DNA of 10,647 nt, taken from the NCBI GenBank assembly GCA_031555675.1, contig JAVBUB010000209.1, positions 1 to 10,647 of the forward strand, in the 5' to 3' direction. The notes under the pieces were generated by a model that was not told the origin of the DNA, made no database searches, and worked only from the letters and a program-made list of their open reading frames with translations. The stretch comes from JAISJU01 sp031555675. GTDB taxonomy: Bacteria; Bacteroidota; Bacteroidia; Bacteroidales; Paludibacteraceae. The translations under genes were made by a program, and so were the position numbers. Positions 1 to 5,354 of the stretch are shown here, piece by piece; the stretch's first letter is position 1, and the number at the start of each line of letters is the position of its first letter.

Positions 1-557
1 GTATCTATGCCAGCTGAATAAAATCTCAGTTTGTTGTTAGAAATAAATTTAACTTCAACAACATATTCTATTGAAAACCCAACTGGCTGCTTAATACCCC
101 AATGCGTTCCTGAAAGCCAACTTGGGAGGTCGTCTGTTGTAGGGGTTGAATTGTAATTTTTACTATGCATATCTTCATTCCTGGTATTATAACTATCATT
201 TGATGAACTGGAAGAACTTTTCCAAAAGATAAAACCTGCTGATAGAAAAGCTATAAGCATAACAGCACCAATCCAAAAACCTATATTTTGGGGTCCTCTT
301 TCAGAATATGTAGGTACTGACTCCTGAGTTTCTTGCATCTCTGTTTTATCAGTTTGATTTTTCGAATCTTTATGTCCTTTTTTCTTTATTGCCATTGATA
401 TGAAAATTGCTGCAATTATAATTGCAATAGGCAATAAATAAGGTGTAATCTGAGTAGGTACAAAACTTGGTGTAGGTTCTGAGGCTGCTTGGGCAAATAC
501 TGAAAATTCGAATGTACTTAAAGCTAATGTTGTTAAAAATAAATTTAATTTCTTCAT
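1..557 (-). CDS. Exported protein with two membrane segments, 3' end missing (cut by window edge)
   Basis: I translated this by hand: an ATG at 555-557 (read on the minus strand) opens a frame of 185 codons with no stop up to the left edge, so the C-terminus lies outside the window. Residues 1-23 look like a signal peptide (MKKLNLFLTT start, hydrophobic core, then VFAQ). A hydrophobic segment follows at about 42-58 (LLPIAIIIAAIFISMAI), then a Lys/Gln/Glu-rich linker at about 59-88, a second membrane segment at about 91-111, a Ser/Asn-rich linker, and the start of a folded domain with WLSGTHWG at about 145-152. The WLxGTxW pattern recalls the first strand of small beta-barrel domains in Bacteroidota exported proteins, but that is recall, not a search. 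It is the last visible gene of a likely three-gene minus-strand operon, 37 nt after the cysteine-rich peptide. Function unknown. Confidence 0.8.
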   Translation of the reverse strand, partial: MKKLNLFLTTLALSTFEFSVFAQAASEPTPSFVPTQITPYLLPIAIIIAAIFISMAIKKKGHKDSKNQTDKTEMQETQESVPTYSERGPQNIGFWIGAVMLIAFLSAGFIFWKSSSSSSNDSYNTRNEDMHSKNYNSTPTTDDLPSWLSGTHWGIKQPVGFSIEYVVEVKFISNNKLRFYSAGID

Positions 558-594
558 AGTATTATATTTTTTAAGTTTAGAATTTCAAATGCTA

Positions 595-810
595 CTATTT
601 TTTGATTACATAAGTCTTACTATAAGAGCTACTTCCACAAGGACAACCTGAAAAAGAGCATTTTTGGCAAGTAATTTTTGCGCACTTGGCACATTTCTTA
701 GCACTATCGCCACTGTGGGTATTGCCACAACTTGGGCACATTGGTATTGTTTCCATAAAAGAACAGAAGATAAATAGGGTTAATAATAGTATTATAGAAT
801 TTGATTTCAT
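595..810 (-). CDS. Small secreted cysteine-rich (zinc-ribbon-like) peptide
   Basis: This is a 71-residue protein. Residues 1-20 form a hydrophobic signal sequence or membrane anchor (MKSNSIILLLTLFIFCSF). The rest carries eight cysteines at about 25, 28, 40, 43, 48, 51, 56 and 58, arranged as CPSCG, CAKC, CQKC and CPCG. Such paired CxxC knuckles usually bind two zinc ions in rubredoxin-like or treble-clef folds. The C-terminus is short and basic (YVIKK). It lies 15 nt downstream of the lipoprotein gene and 37 nt upstream of the membrane protein gene on the same strand, so it is probably co-transcribed. Zinc ribbons are usually cytoplasmic, so one behind a signal sequence is uncommon. If the N-terminus stays uncleaved, the ribbon could instead be held at the inner membrane. 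I do not recognise a named family; a metal-binding or redox role is inference. Confidence 0.72.
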   Translation of the reverse strand: MKSNSIILLLTLFIFCSFMETIPMCPSCGNTHSGDSAKKCAKCAKITCQKCSFSGCPCGSSSYSKTYVIKK

Positions 811-825
811 GATAATATTCAGATT

Positions 826-1116
826 TTACTGGTGTTTATAATTATTCATTTTAATGAATTCTTGTTCAAGTAATCCTGTAAATTCAATTACTTCCCCTGC
901 TTGTCCACTTCGTTGTATATAAAGCCCAACCATCTCTTCAACTTCTTGTTTCAATTCATCAAATTTTTCTGGGTCTTCACTTTTTGTAGCTTCTTCATAT
1001 TCTTTTGCTATACGCATAGCATCCTCTTTTGGAGTTGTGATTCTTACATTTTTTCCACAGCTAATAATTGCCACTAACAAGAAAATACAAATAAAAAATC
1101 TAAAAATAGTTTTCAT
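826..1116 (-). CDS. Small helical lipoprotein
   Basis: This is a 96-residue protein with a clear lipoprotein signal: MKTIFRFF, a hydrophobic core (ICIFLLVAII), then the lipobox IISC with the modified cysteine at residue 20. The mature part of about 77 residues is highly charged and looks fully helical (DAMRIAKEYEEATKSEDPEK, then a second helix around EMVGLYIQRSGQAGEVIEFT), so a two- or three-helix bundle is likely. I cannot assign a family. It is the first gene of a minus-strand operon with the cysteine-rich peptide and the membrane protein. A TAnnTTTG promoter box lies about 70 nt upstream of its ATG, just past the 3' end of the structured RNA. Its job is probably in the periplasm or at the inner face of the outer membrane, judged only from the lipid anchor. 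Confidence 0.78.
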   Translation of the reverse strand: MKTIFRFFICIFLLVAIISCGKNVRITTPKEDAMRIAKEYEEATKSEDPEKFDELKQEVEEMVGLYIQRSGQAGEVIEFTGLLEQEFIKMNNYKHQ

Positions 1117-1187
1117 GGTAAATTGATTTAATAATGAATGCTTACTCTATTGTAGGATTTTCAGCTTAACTCCTATGGTTCTTATGT

Positions 1188-1195
1188 CAAACATA
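1188..1195 (-). promoter_or_regulatory. -7 box of lipoprotein operon (TATGTTTG)
   Basis: Read on the minus strand this is TATGTTTG, an exact match to the Bacteroidota -7 consensus TAnnTTTG. A start near 1180 would give a leader of about 65 nt before the lipoprotein ATG. I see no TTTG at the usual -33 distance; that position falls inside the 3' end of the structured RNA, so the operon might also be served by readthrough. Confidence 0.45.
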
Positions 1196-1202
1196 TAGGC
1201 AC

Positions 1203-1383
1203 AAAAAAAAGTGCAGCCGAATACTTAAATGAAGAATGCAGGCTCTGACAAAGCCCCAAGTAATCAAATAAGCAACAGCCGCACCATAAACCATAGGTAT
1301 ATGATGAGAGAAGTCTACTTATTCTCTTACTTGTTTAGAACTGTCAGATTCGCATTCTGAGAATTAAGTTTACACTTTCCTGT
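1203..1383 (-). ncRNA. ssrS: Structured non-coding RNA, 6S RNA (SsrS) candidate
   Basis: On the minus strand this stretch of about 180 nt folds back on itself as one long rod. Paired blocks, outermost first, in plus-strand positions, are 1209-1213 with 1373-1377, 1223-1228 with 1364-1369, 1233-1239 with 1352-1358 (AGAATGC/GCATTCT), 1245-1250 with 1342-1347 (CTGACA/TGTCAG), 1257-1263 with 1327-1333 (CAAGTAA/TTACTTG), and 1267-1272 with 1318-1323. All are perfect, and they are separated by internal loops. The 3' end runs into U8 (1203-1210). A TAnnTTTG box ends 5 nt before the inferred 5' end. Length near 180 nt, a closing stem, unpaired bubbles and a distal stem are what 6S RNA has; 6S mimics an open promoter and sequesters housekeeping RNA polymerase. 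The 3' strand AGAGCCTGC resembles the AGCCUGC of E. coli 6S as I remember it. I am fairly sure of a structured RNA and less sure of the 6S label. Confidence 0.55.
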
Positions 1384-1387
1384 GTAT

Positions 1388-1395
1388 CAAAAATA
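1388..1395 (-). promoter_or_regulatory. -7 box of the structured RNA (TATTTTTG)
   Basis: Read on the minus strand this is TATTTTTG, matching TAnnTTTG. It predicts a start near 1380-1384, just before the outer closing stem of the RNA. A TTTG at 1419-1422 could be the -33 element, but the 23-nt spacer is longer than usual. A second TAnnTTTG (TATATTTG, ending at 1419) lies further upstream and could be an alternative promoter. Confidence 0.5.
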
Positions 1396-1512
1396 TGTCT
1401 TGTGCCAAAAGCACGCTACAAATATATAAAATTTTACAAATACACAAAATTGACTTCTCTTTTTTCAGGCTGTTGCAAGGACAAAACTAATCGCTTCATT
1501 TCTAAAAACCTA

Positions 1513-1544
1513 CATCCATTTAATCCTTCTCATCCATTTAATCC
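1513..1544. repeat. 14-bp perfect direct repeat, possible operator
   Basis: CATCCATTTAATCC occurs at 1513-1526 and again at 1531-1544, separated by TTCT, giving an 18-bp period. It ends 28 bp upstream of the -7 box at 1573-1580, where an activator or repressor could bind. The first gene downstream encodes a putative DNA-binding protein, so autoregulation is a possible reading, but this is inference. Confidence 0.5.
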
Positions 1545-1572
1545 AAAACAAAAACCCTATCGTTTTTTTCTT

Positions 1573-1580
1573 TACATTTG
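1573..1580 (+). promoter_or_regulatory. -7 box of regulator/kinase unit (TACATTTG)
   Basis: TACATTTG matches TAnnTTTG exactly. It would start transcription near 1586-1588, giving a very short leader of about 10 nt before the ATG at 1598. No TTTG lies at the expected -33 position, which fits a promoter depending on an activator at the upstream direct repeat. Confidence 0.45.
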
Positions 1581-1597
1581 CCACAAAAAGAATTTAT

Positions 1598-2152
1598 ATG
1601 TTATCACCAGTCATTAAAAAATTATTAGAAAGAAAGTTGGGTAAAGAGATTAGATATTCTTCAGACATTGAACATTTATCTTTTGATATTGAAAAACAAA
1701 CCAACCAGCGTGTAAGTATCAACACATTGAAAAGATTGTTTGGAATAATACCAAGCATCAAAGACCCTCGTCTCTATACACTGGATGCCATTGCCCGCTA
1801 CATAGACTTTAAAAATTGGGATAATCTATTAGAAAGTTTTGATAAGAAAGGAAACTCTGATTTTACCACAATGGAAGAAATAGAAATTGATAGTTTAAAA
1901 ACAGGGAATAAAATCTCATTTACATATTCTCCTGATAGATTCGTTATAATTGAATTTATAGAAAAAAATCTATTCAAAGTAATTGATTCTAAAAACAGTA
2001 AATTATTAATTGATGATATAATTGAAACAAATCATTTTGTGATTAATTATCCTCTGTTAGTAGTAAATGTAATTAGAAAAGATAAATCATTAGGTAAGTT
2101 TACCGCAGGTATCACTTCTGGTATAACATCATTAAATATAATTCAGGATTAA
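1598..2152 (+). CDS. Bacteroidota regulator-like protein, partner of the downstream kinase
   Basis: This is a 184-residue soluble protein with no signal peptide. Its N-terminal part of about 80 residues is helical and carries VSINTLKRLFG (39-49), then TLDAIARYIDFKNWDNLL (61-78). I know this T-L-K-R-L-[FW]-G ... TLD-x-[IL]-A-[RK]-[YF] ... [ND]W pattern from the N-termini of many Bacteroidota proteins, where it looks like a helix-turn-helix unit. The C-terminal half (about 94-180) is strand-rich: an IDSLKTGNKISFTYSPDR segment, then NSKLL, then FTAGITSGI near the end, resembling a small beta domain found in the same proteins. Probable DNA binding is inference. The ATG at 1598 sits just after a -7 box. 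The kinase gene begins 30 nt downstream (ATG at 2183), or only 9 nt if a TTG start is used, so the two are almost certainly one transcript. Whether the kinase phosphorylates this protein cannot be seen. Confidence 0.82.
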   Translation: MLSPVIKKLLERKLGKEIRYSSDIEHLSFDIEKQTNQRVSINTLKRLFGIIPSIKDPRLYTLDAIARYIDFKNWDNLLESFDKKGNSDFTTMEEIEIDSLKTGNKISFTYSPDRFVIIEFIEKNLFKVIDSKNSKLLIDDIIETNHFVINYPLLVVNVIRKDKSLGKFTAGITSGITSLNIIQD

Positions 2153-2182
2153 ATATTATTTTTGTTCCAAACTATTCAAATT

Positions 2183-3178
2183 ATGGACAATTCTGGGTTT
2201 GGAACAACCAATATATCTTTTACCTCTCACATAGAGCCATTAAATAATGATGGTGCAACTTCCGATACTTATAAAATATGTATAGATGGAATCTGGTATT
2301 TTCAAAAAAGACCTAAACCACAATATATAGAACATCCTCATTACTTAGCTGCTTTTGAAAAAGAATTTTCCATTGGTTCTACATTAAATCACCCAAACAT
2401 TGTTACATACCTAAAAAAAGAACAAGATGATAATGGAGTTTACCTGCTTACAGAATATGTAGATGGTTGGAATTTAAAAGAATTTATAGAAAAAAATCCC
2501 CTTTATTTCAAATACAAAGACCATAGACAGAAATTTACAGAGCAACTTCTATCTGCATTAGAATATCTACACAATCATAAAATCTTACATTTAGACCTGA
2601 AGCCAGAAAACATTATGATTTCTTATGTAGGATTGGATGTAAAATTAATTGATTTAGGGTTCTCCTATTCAAGTGGGCATTTGTATCAAACCATTGGTAA
2701 AACCAATGAATATGCAGCACCAGAACAATTATCAGAAAATAATACCAGTATCAATCAATGTACAGATATTTATGGTTTTGGTATGATATTACTGTATATT
2801 TTTACACAATCTACCAATAAGAATCTCATTTCTAAAATTCCACAACCATACAAAGATTGCGCTGAAAAGTGTTTGCAACAACACCCAGCTCACAGATTTC
2901 AACAGACAGGTGAAGTTAAAGCATTTCTTAAAAAGAAACTGTTAGAAAGAAAAATATTGAAGATATTCTGGATTGTATTTGCTCTATTCTTTGCAATATT
3001 GATAGTTCTTAGCTTATTAGAAGTATTCTCAGACCAACTTCCAACACAAGAAGTCAGTCATTCCAAATTTCGTCCTTTCATTTATATACGAAACGCTATA
3101 TTCATGTTTGCTTTAGCTGTTTCCATAAACTACTTTAAGAAAAGGAAACAAAGTAGAAAGAATACTATTAATAGGTAA
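2183..3178 (+). CDS. Membrane-anchored Hanks-type serine/threonine protein kinase
   Basis: I chose the ATG at 2183 (331 residues); an in-frame TTG at 2162 would add seven. The kinase domain covers about 15-255. Visible elements are the beta3 lysine in QKRP (K42), alpha-C FEKEF (E61) with HPNIV after it, hinge LLTEYVDG (about 88-95), catalytic loop HLDLKPEN (136-143, with HLD for the usual HRD), metal-binding DLG (157-159) for DFG, AAPEQ (178-182, the APE motif), DIYGFG (195-200) and a late HRF arginine (R238). The catalytic Lys, Asp, Asn and Asp are all present, so activity is expected. The HLD form lacks the usual catalytic-loop Arg, and no glycine-rich GxGxxG loop is evident (NNDGATSD at 21-28). 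Two membrane helices follow, about 260-280 and 298-318, with a short basic cytoplasmic tail. This tethers the kinase to the inner membrane with almost no periplasmic sensor domain. It lies directly after the regulator-like gene. Confidence 0.92.
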   Translation: MDNSGFGTTNISFTSHIEPLNNDGATSDTYKICIDGIWYFQKRPKPQYIEHPHYLAAFEKEFSIGSTLNHPNIVTYLKKEQDDNGVYLLTEYVDGWNLKEFIEKNPLYFKYKDHRQKFTEQLLSALEYLHNHKILHLDLKPENIMISYVGLDVKLIDLGFSYSSGHLYQTIGKTNEYAAPEQLSENNTSINQCTDIYGFGMILLYIFTQSTNKNLISKIPQPYKDCAEKCLQQHPAHRFQQTGEVKAFLKKKLLERKILKIFWIVFALFFAILIVLSLLEVFSDQLPTQEVSHSKFRPFIYIRNAIFMFALAVSINYFKKRKQSRKNTINR

Positions 3179-3191
3179 GCAACCTATGATA

Positions 3192-3214
3192 AAATAAAAG
3201 AATCATTTTTATTT
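3192..3214 (+). terminator. Weak AT-only hairpin after the kinase gene
   Basis: AAATAAAA (3192-3199) and TTTTATTT (3207-3214) pair perfectly around a 7-nt loop, 13 nt after the kinase stop codon. The stem has no GC pair, so its strength as a terminator is doubtful. Its right arm overlaps the TTTG that may be the -33 element of the next promoter. Confidence 0.3.
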
Positions 3215-3239
3215 GTACTCTAAAAATATATTACCTTTG
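3212..3239 (+). promoter_or_regulatory. Promoter with -33 TTTG and -7 TACCTTTG
   Basis: TTTG at 3212-3215 and TACCTTTG at 3232-3239 match the two Bacteroidota promoter elements, with a 16-nt spacer that is a little shorter than typical. This is the most complete promoter in the window. It predicts a transcript starting near 3245 that runs toward tatD. Confidence 0.55.
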
Positions 3240-3258
3240 TCCCAGATAAATTAATCTT

Positions 3259-3280
3259 TAATCAGTCTCAAAACTGATTA
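3259..3280 (+). repeat. 8-bp hairpin near the 5' end of the tatD leader
   Basis: TAATCAGT (3259-3266) and ACTGATTA (3273-3280) pair perfectly around CTCAAA. It lies about 15 nt after the predicted transcription start, where it could protect the 5' end of the RNA or be a protein site. There is no T-run after it, so it is not a terminator. Confidence 0.45.
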
Positions 3281-3327
3281 TTGCTGATAATTTCTTTTGT
3301 ACAAAAAACAATAAATGACCCCAAATT

Positions 3328-3399
3328 ATGACCCCAATAAATGAAAAATCCAATCAAATTATTGAAAATCAGATACAGGTTACTATTGAGTGGGAATAA
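3328..3399 (+). CDS. Possible tiny leader ORF (23 residues)
   Basis: The second ATG of a tandem ATGACCCCAA repeat opens a 23-codon frame (MTPINEKSNQ ... TIEWE, stop TAA). The first ATG (3315) gives only nine codons. A third ATG (3341) in another frame opens a basic peptide of 23 codons ending at 3412. The choice between them is unclear and any may be chance in AT-rich DNA. It is listed because it sits in a promoter-proximal leader just before a large hairpin, an arrangement that could couple leader translation to expression of tatD. Confidence 0.15.
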   Translation: MTPINEKSNQIIENQIQVTIEWE

Positions 3400-3410
3400 A
3401 AATAATAATT

Positions 3411-3476
3411 GAATAATAGAATAACTGAATAATGAAACTATCAAATTTATTTCATTATTCAGTTATTCTATTATTC
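3411..3476. repeat. Perfect 27-bp inverted repeat upstream of tatD
   Basis: Left arm 3411-3437 and right arm 3450-3476 are exact reverse complements with a 12-nt loop (CTATCAAATTTA). The arms are built of near-repeats of GAATAAT and GAATAAC. CAGTTATTC from the right arm recurs at 3484-3492, directly before the tatD ATG. There is no G/C-rich stem plus T-run, so it does not look like a standard intrinsic terminator. It could be a miniature palindromic element, a regulatory hairpin, or a transcript-stability element. Confidence 0.85.
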
Positions 3477-3494
3477 TGTTAATCAGTTATTCAT

Positions 3495-4280
3495 ATGATC
3501 GATACTCATTCCCATATTTACTCCGAAGAATTCGACAATGATTTGCCTGATGTGATGCTGCGGGCCAAATCGGTTGGCATTGATCACATCATCCTCCCCA
3601 ATGTAGATACAGAAAGCATTGAACGTTTGCACCAAACAGAAAGTCAATACAAAGGATTTTGCCATGCTGCGATGGGGTTGCATCCGACCAGTGTAGATGC
3701 CGATTATAAAACTTCATTGGCAACAATAGAAAGCTATATTAAACAACGTCCGTATGTGGCCATTGGCGAGATAGGGATTGACTTGTATTGGGACAAAACT
3801 TTCCTTACCGAACAAATTTATGTGTTTGAGCAACAACTGGAATGGGCTATGCAATACGGATATCCGGTTATTATCCACATGCGCGACTCATACGACGAAA
3901 TAATGAACTGCTTAAATGCATTTTCAAACCGTGGACTAAGAGGTATTTTCCATAGTTTTATGGGAACCTTGGAGCAAGCTCATGAGATATTGACATTGGG
4001 AGGTTTTAAGCTAGGTATCAATGGTGTGATTACTTTTAAAAATTCGGGGCTTGATAAAGTGGTATCACAATTGAGCATACACGACCTGGTACTCGAAACC
4101 GACGCTCCTTATTTAACGCCAACACCTCATCGTGGCAAAAGAAACGAATCTTCCTATATTACCTTGGTTGCTCAAAAATTATCCGAGATTTACAGTCTTC
4201 CTATTACCGATATAGATAAAATAACCACAGAAAACACAAGATTGATTTTTCCTGCTGTTTTGGACACAATAGAAGATTAA
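3495..4280 (+). CDS. tatD: TatD-family metal-dependent hydrolase / DNase
   Basis: This 261-residue protein is full length for the TatD family, which folds as a TIM barrel with a two-metal active site and acts as a 3'-5' DNase in the cytoplasm. The motifs are all in place: DTHSHI (H5, H7), GLHP (61-64), GEIGIDLYW (91-99, E92), HMRD (H128), HSFMG (H153) and ETDAPYLTP (D203), followed by HRGKRNES (212-219). The ATG at 3495 starts the protein two residues before the metal-binding HSH, as is normal. The gene follows a leader with a 27-bp inverted repeat whose right arm ends 18 nt before the start codon. Its GC content is clearly higher than that of the kinase region upstream. It converges with apbE. 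Related hydrolases such as YcfH and YjjV share these motifs, so the exact paralogue is not certain. Confidence 0.95.
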   Translation: MIDTHSHIYSEEFDNDLPDVMLRAKSVGIDHIILPNVDTESIERLHQTESQYKGFCHAAMGLHPTSVDADYKTSLATIESYIKQRPYVAIGEIGIDLYWDKTFLTEQIYVFEQQLEWAMQYGYPVIIHMRDSYDEIMNCLNAFSNRGLRGIFHSFMGTLEQAHEILTLGGFKLGINGVITFKNSGLDKVVSQLSIHDLVLETDAPYLTPTPHRGKRNESSYITLVAQKLSEIYSLPITDIDKITTENTRLIFPAVLDTIED

Positions 4281-4298
4281 ACCCCTATTGAAAGTCAA

Positions 4299-4317
4299 TC
4301 AATCTAAATATGATTGA
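4299..4317. repeat. Short inverted repeat between convergent tatD and apbE
   Basis: TCAATC (4299-4304) and GATTGA (4312-4317) form a 6-bp stem with a 7-nt loop in the 93-bp convergent gap. There is no T-run on either strand directly after it, so it is a poor terminator candidate. I see no better one in the gap. Confidence 0.2.
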
Positions 4318-4373
4318 GAGAAGAAAGAGGAAGAAAAAATATCAAGACATACACCTAAAAAACAGAAGATAAT

Positions 4374-5354
4374 TTAATTACTAATACTAACAAATTCTCC
4401 TTTTTCATTTTTATAAATAAAAAGATAACCCAAATTTTGAATCGAATTTGCTAATTTAACAGCATTTTGCAGGTCTAAAGCAATAAAGGCGGTTGCAAAA
4501 GCGTCGGCAGTTATGCAATCAGGAAAGAAAACAGTAGCACTTAACAGTTCCGGATTAACTGGATAACCTGTTAACGGATTTAGAATATGGGAGTATTTTT
4601 TACCGTCTTTGATATAATAATTCCTTGAGTTACCGGAAGTGGCCATAGCTCCTTTGTGCATTTCCAAAACCTTGATATTTTCCTGTTCATGTCCCGTATT
4701 GTCATCTACTGGTTTAGTAATACCAATTTTCCAGGTGTTGTTTTCCGGATTGTTGCCTCTAACCCTTATTTCACCTCCTATTTCAACCATATAGTCATTT
4801 ATCCCTATAGCTTCTAGCAGCTCGGCTATTACATCAACAGCATACCCTTTAGCTAATGAGGAGGCATTAATTTGAATATGCGGATTGTCTTTAATTAATG
4901 TTCTACCCTCAATACGAACTTTTTGGTAGCCCACAAATTGCTTAATGCTGTCTATTGTTGTTTGGTCGGGAAATTTGTCAGCCTTCTCATACCCAAATCC
5001 CCATGCGTTAATGAGAGGACCAGCAGTAATATCATATATTCCTCCGCTTAATTCGGATACAAGCCGAGCGCAATTGAACACTGTAATAAACCAATCGTCC
5101 AATTCTGCTGGAATATTATTATTTACTTTATATATGGTCGATTTTTTATTAAATGGGTTCAAGGATAAATCAAAGCTATCTAACCGTGCAAAGATTTCTT
5201 TGTCTAAAGATCGCTTATATTTATATTTAATAGTTGCTTTTGTATTAAATATAGCCCCTTGCGTTAATTGATACTCGGAATTACCGGCGCATAGTGAAAC
5301 CGAAAAATTTCCGAGAATAAAGAACAATATGATACATAAAGTTCTATTATGCAT
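4374..5354 (-). CDS. apbE: FAD:protein FMN transferase, ApbE family, exported
   Basis: This is a 326-residue protein with a signal peptide at residues 1-23 (CIILFFILG core, then SVSLCAGN). The cysteine at 22 might be lipidated, but Leu at -1 makes it a poor lipobox. The ApbE fold is clear: SGGIYDITAGPL (103-114), NASSLAKGYAVD (163-174), EIGGEIRVRG (191-200), ATSGNSRNYY (238-247), HILNPLTGYPV (256-266) and TADAFATAF (282-290). Asp284 and Thr288 fit the family's Mg-binding residues. The enzyme moves FMN from FAD onto a Thr or Ser of exported targets such as NqrC, RnfG or FMN-binding-domain proteins. No such target is visible in the window, so its substrate is elsewhere or beyond the right edge. 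The start overlaps the end of the upstream small gene by 8 bp, which suggests translational coupling. Confidence 0.93.
   Translation of the reverse strand: MHNRTLCIILFFILGNFSVSLCAGNSEYQLTQGAIFNTKATIKYKYKRSLDKEIFARLDSFDLSLNPFNKKSTIYKVNNNIPAELDDWFITVFNCARLVSELSGGIYDITAGPLINAWGFGYEKADKFPDQTTIDSIKQFVGYQKVRIEGRTLIKDNPHIQINASSLAKGYAVDVIAELLEAIGINDYMVEIGGEIRVRGNNPENNTWKIGITKPVDDNTGHEQENIKVLEMHKGAMATSGNSRNYYIKDGKKYSHILNPLTGYPVNPELLSATVFFPDCITADAFATAFIALDLQNAVKLANSIQNLGYLFIYKNEKGEFVSISN

Larger units (their letters stand above)
1117..1597. other. 481-bp divergent intergenic region without a protein gene
   Basis: No convincing protein gene lies here. It holds, left to right, the 5' leader and -7 box of the lipoprotein operon, a structured RNA on the minus strand with its own -7 box, a 14-bp direct repeat, and the -7 box of the plus-strand regulator/kinase unit. 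An open frame at 1402-1617 (+) was set aside because it overlaps the RNA promoter and the true start of the regulator gene and has low-complexity content. Confidence 0.75.
3179..3494. other. 316-bp intergenic leader region before tatD
   Basis: It holds an AT-only inverted repeat just after the kinase gene, a promoter, an 8-bp hairpin, a tandem start-codon repeat with two overlapping tiny ORFs, and a perfect 27-bp inverted repeat. If the promoter serves tatD, its leader is about 250 nt, which is long for a housekeeping gene. No known riboswitch or tRNA was recognised. Confidence 0.7.

Noticed and set aside
558..594. Promoter in the 37-nt gap before the membrane protein gene
   Set aside because: The closest match on the minus strand is TA plus three bases before TTTG, which breaks the consensus spacing.
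1202..1220. Stand-alone intrinsic terminator hairpin at the 3' end of the structured RNA
   Set aside because: The U-run is clear, but no local GC-rich hairpin precedes it; the pairing is with the RNA's far 5' end, so I kept it as part of the RNA.
1402..1617. Open frame of 71 codons on the plus strand before the regulator gene
   Set aside because: It overlaps the RNA promoter region, the direct repeat and the true start of the 184-residue gene, and its content reflects AT-rich low-complexity DNA.
3483..3683. Minus-strand open frame of 66 codons over the start of tatD
   Set aside because: It is a shadow of a gene with all TatD motifs in the other strand.
4945..5271. Plus-strand open frame of 108 codons inside apbE
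   Set aside because: It lies wholly antisense to clear ApbE motifs and shows no domain of its own.
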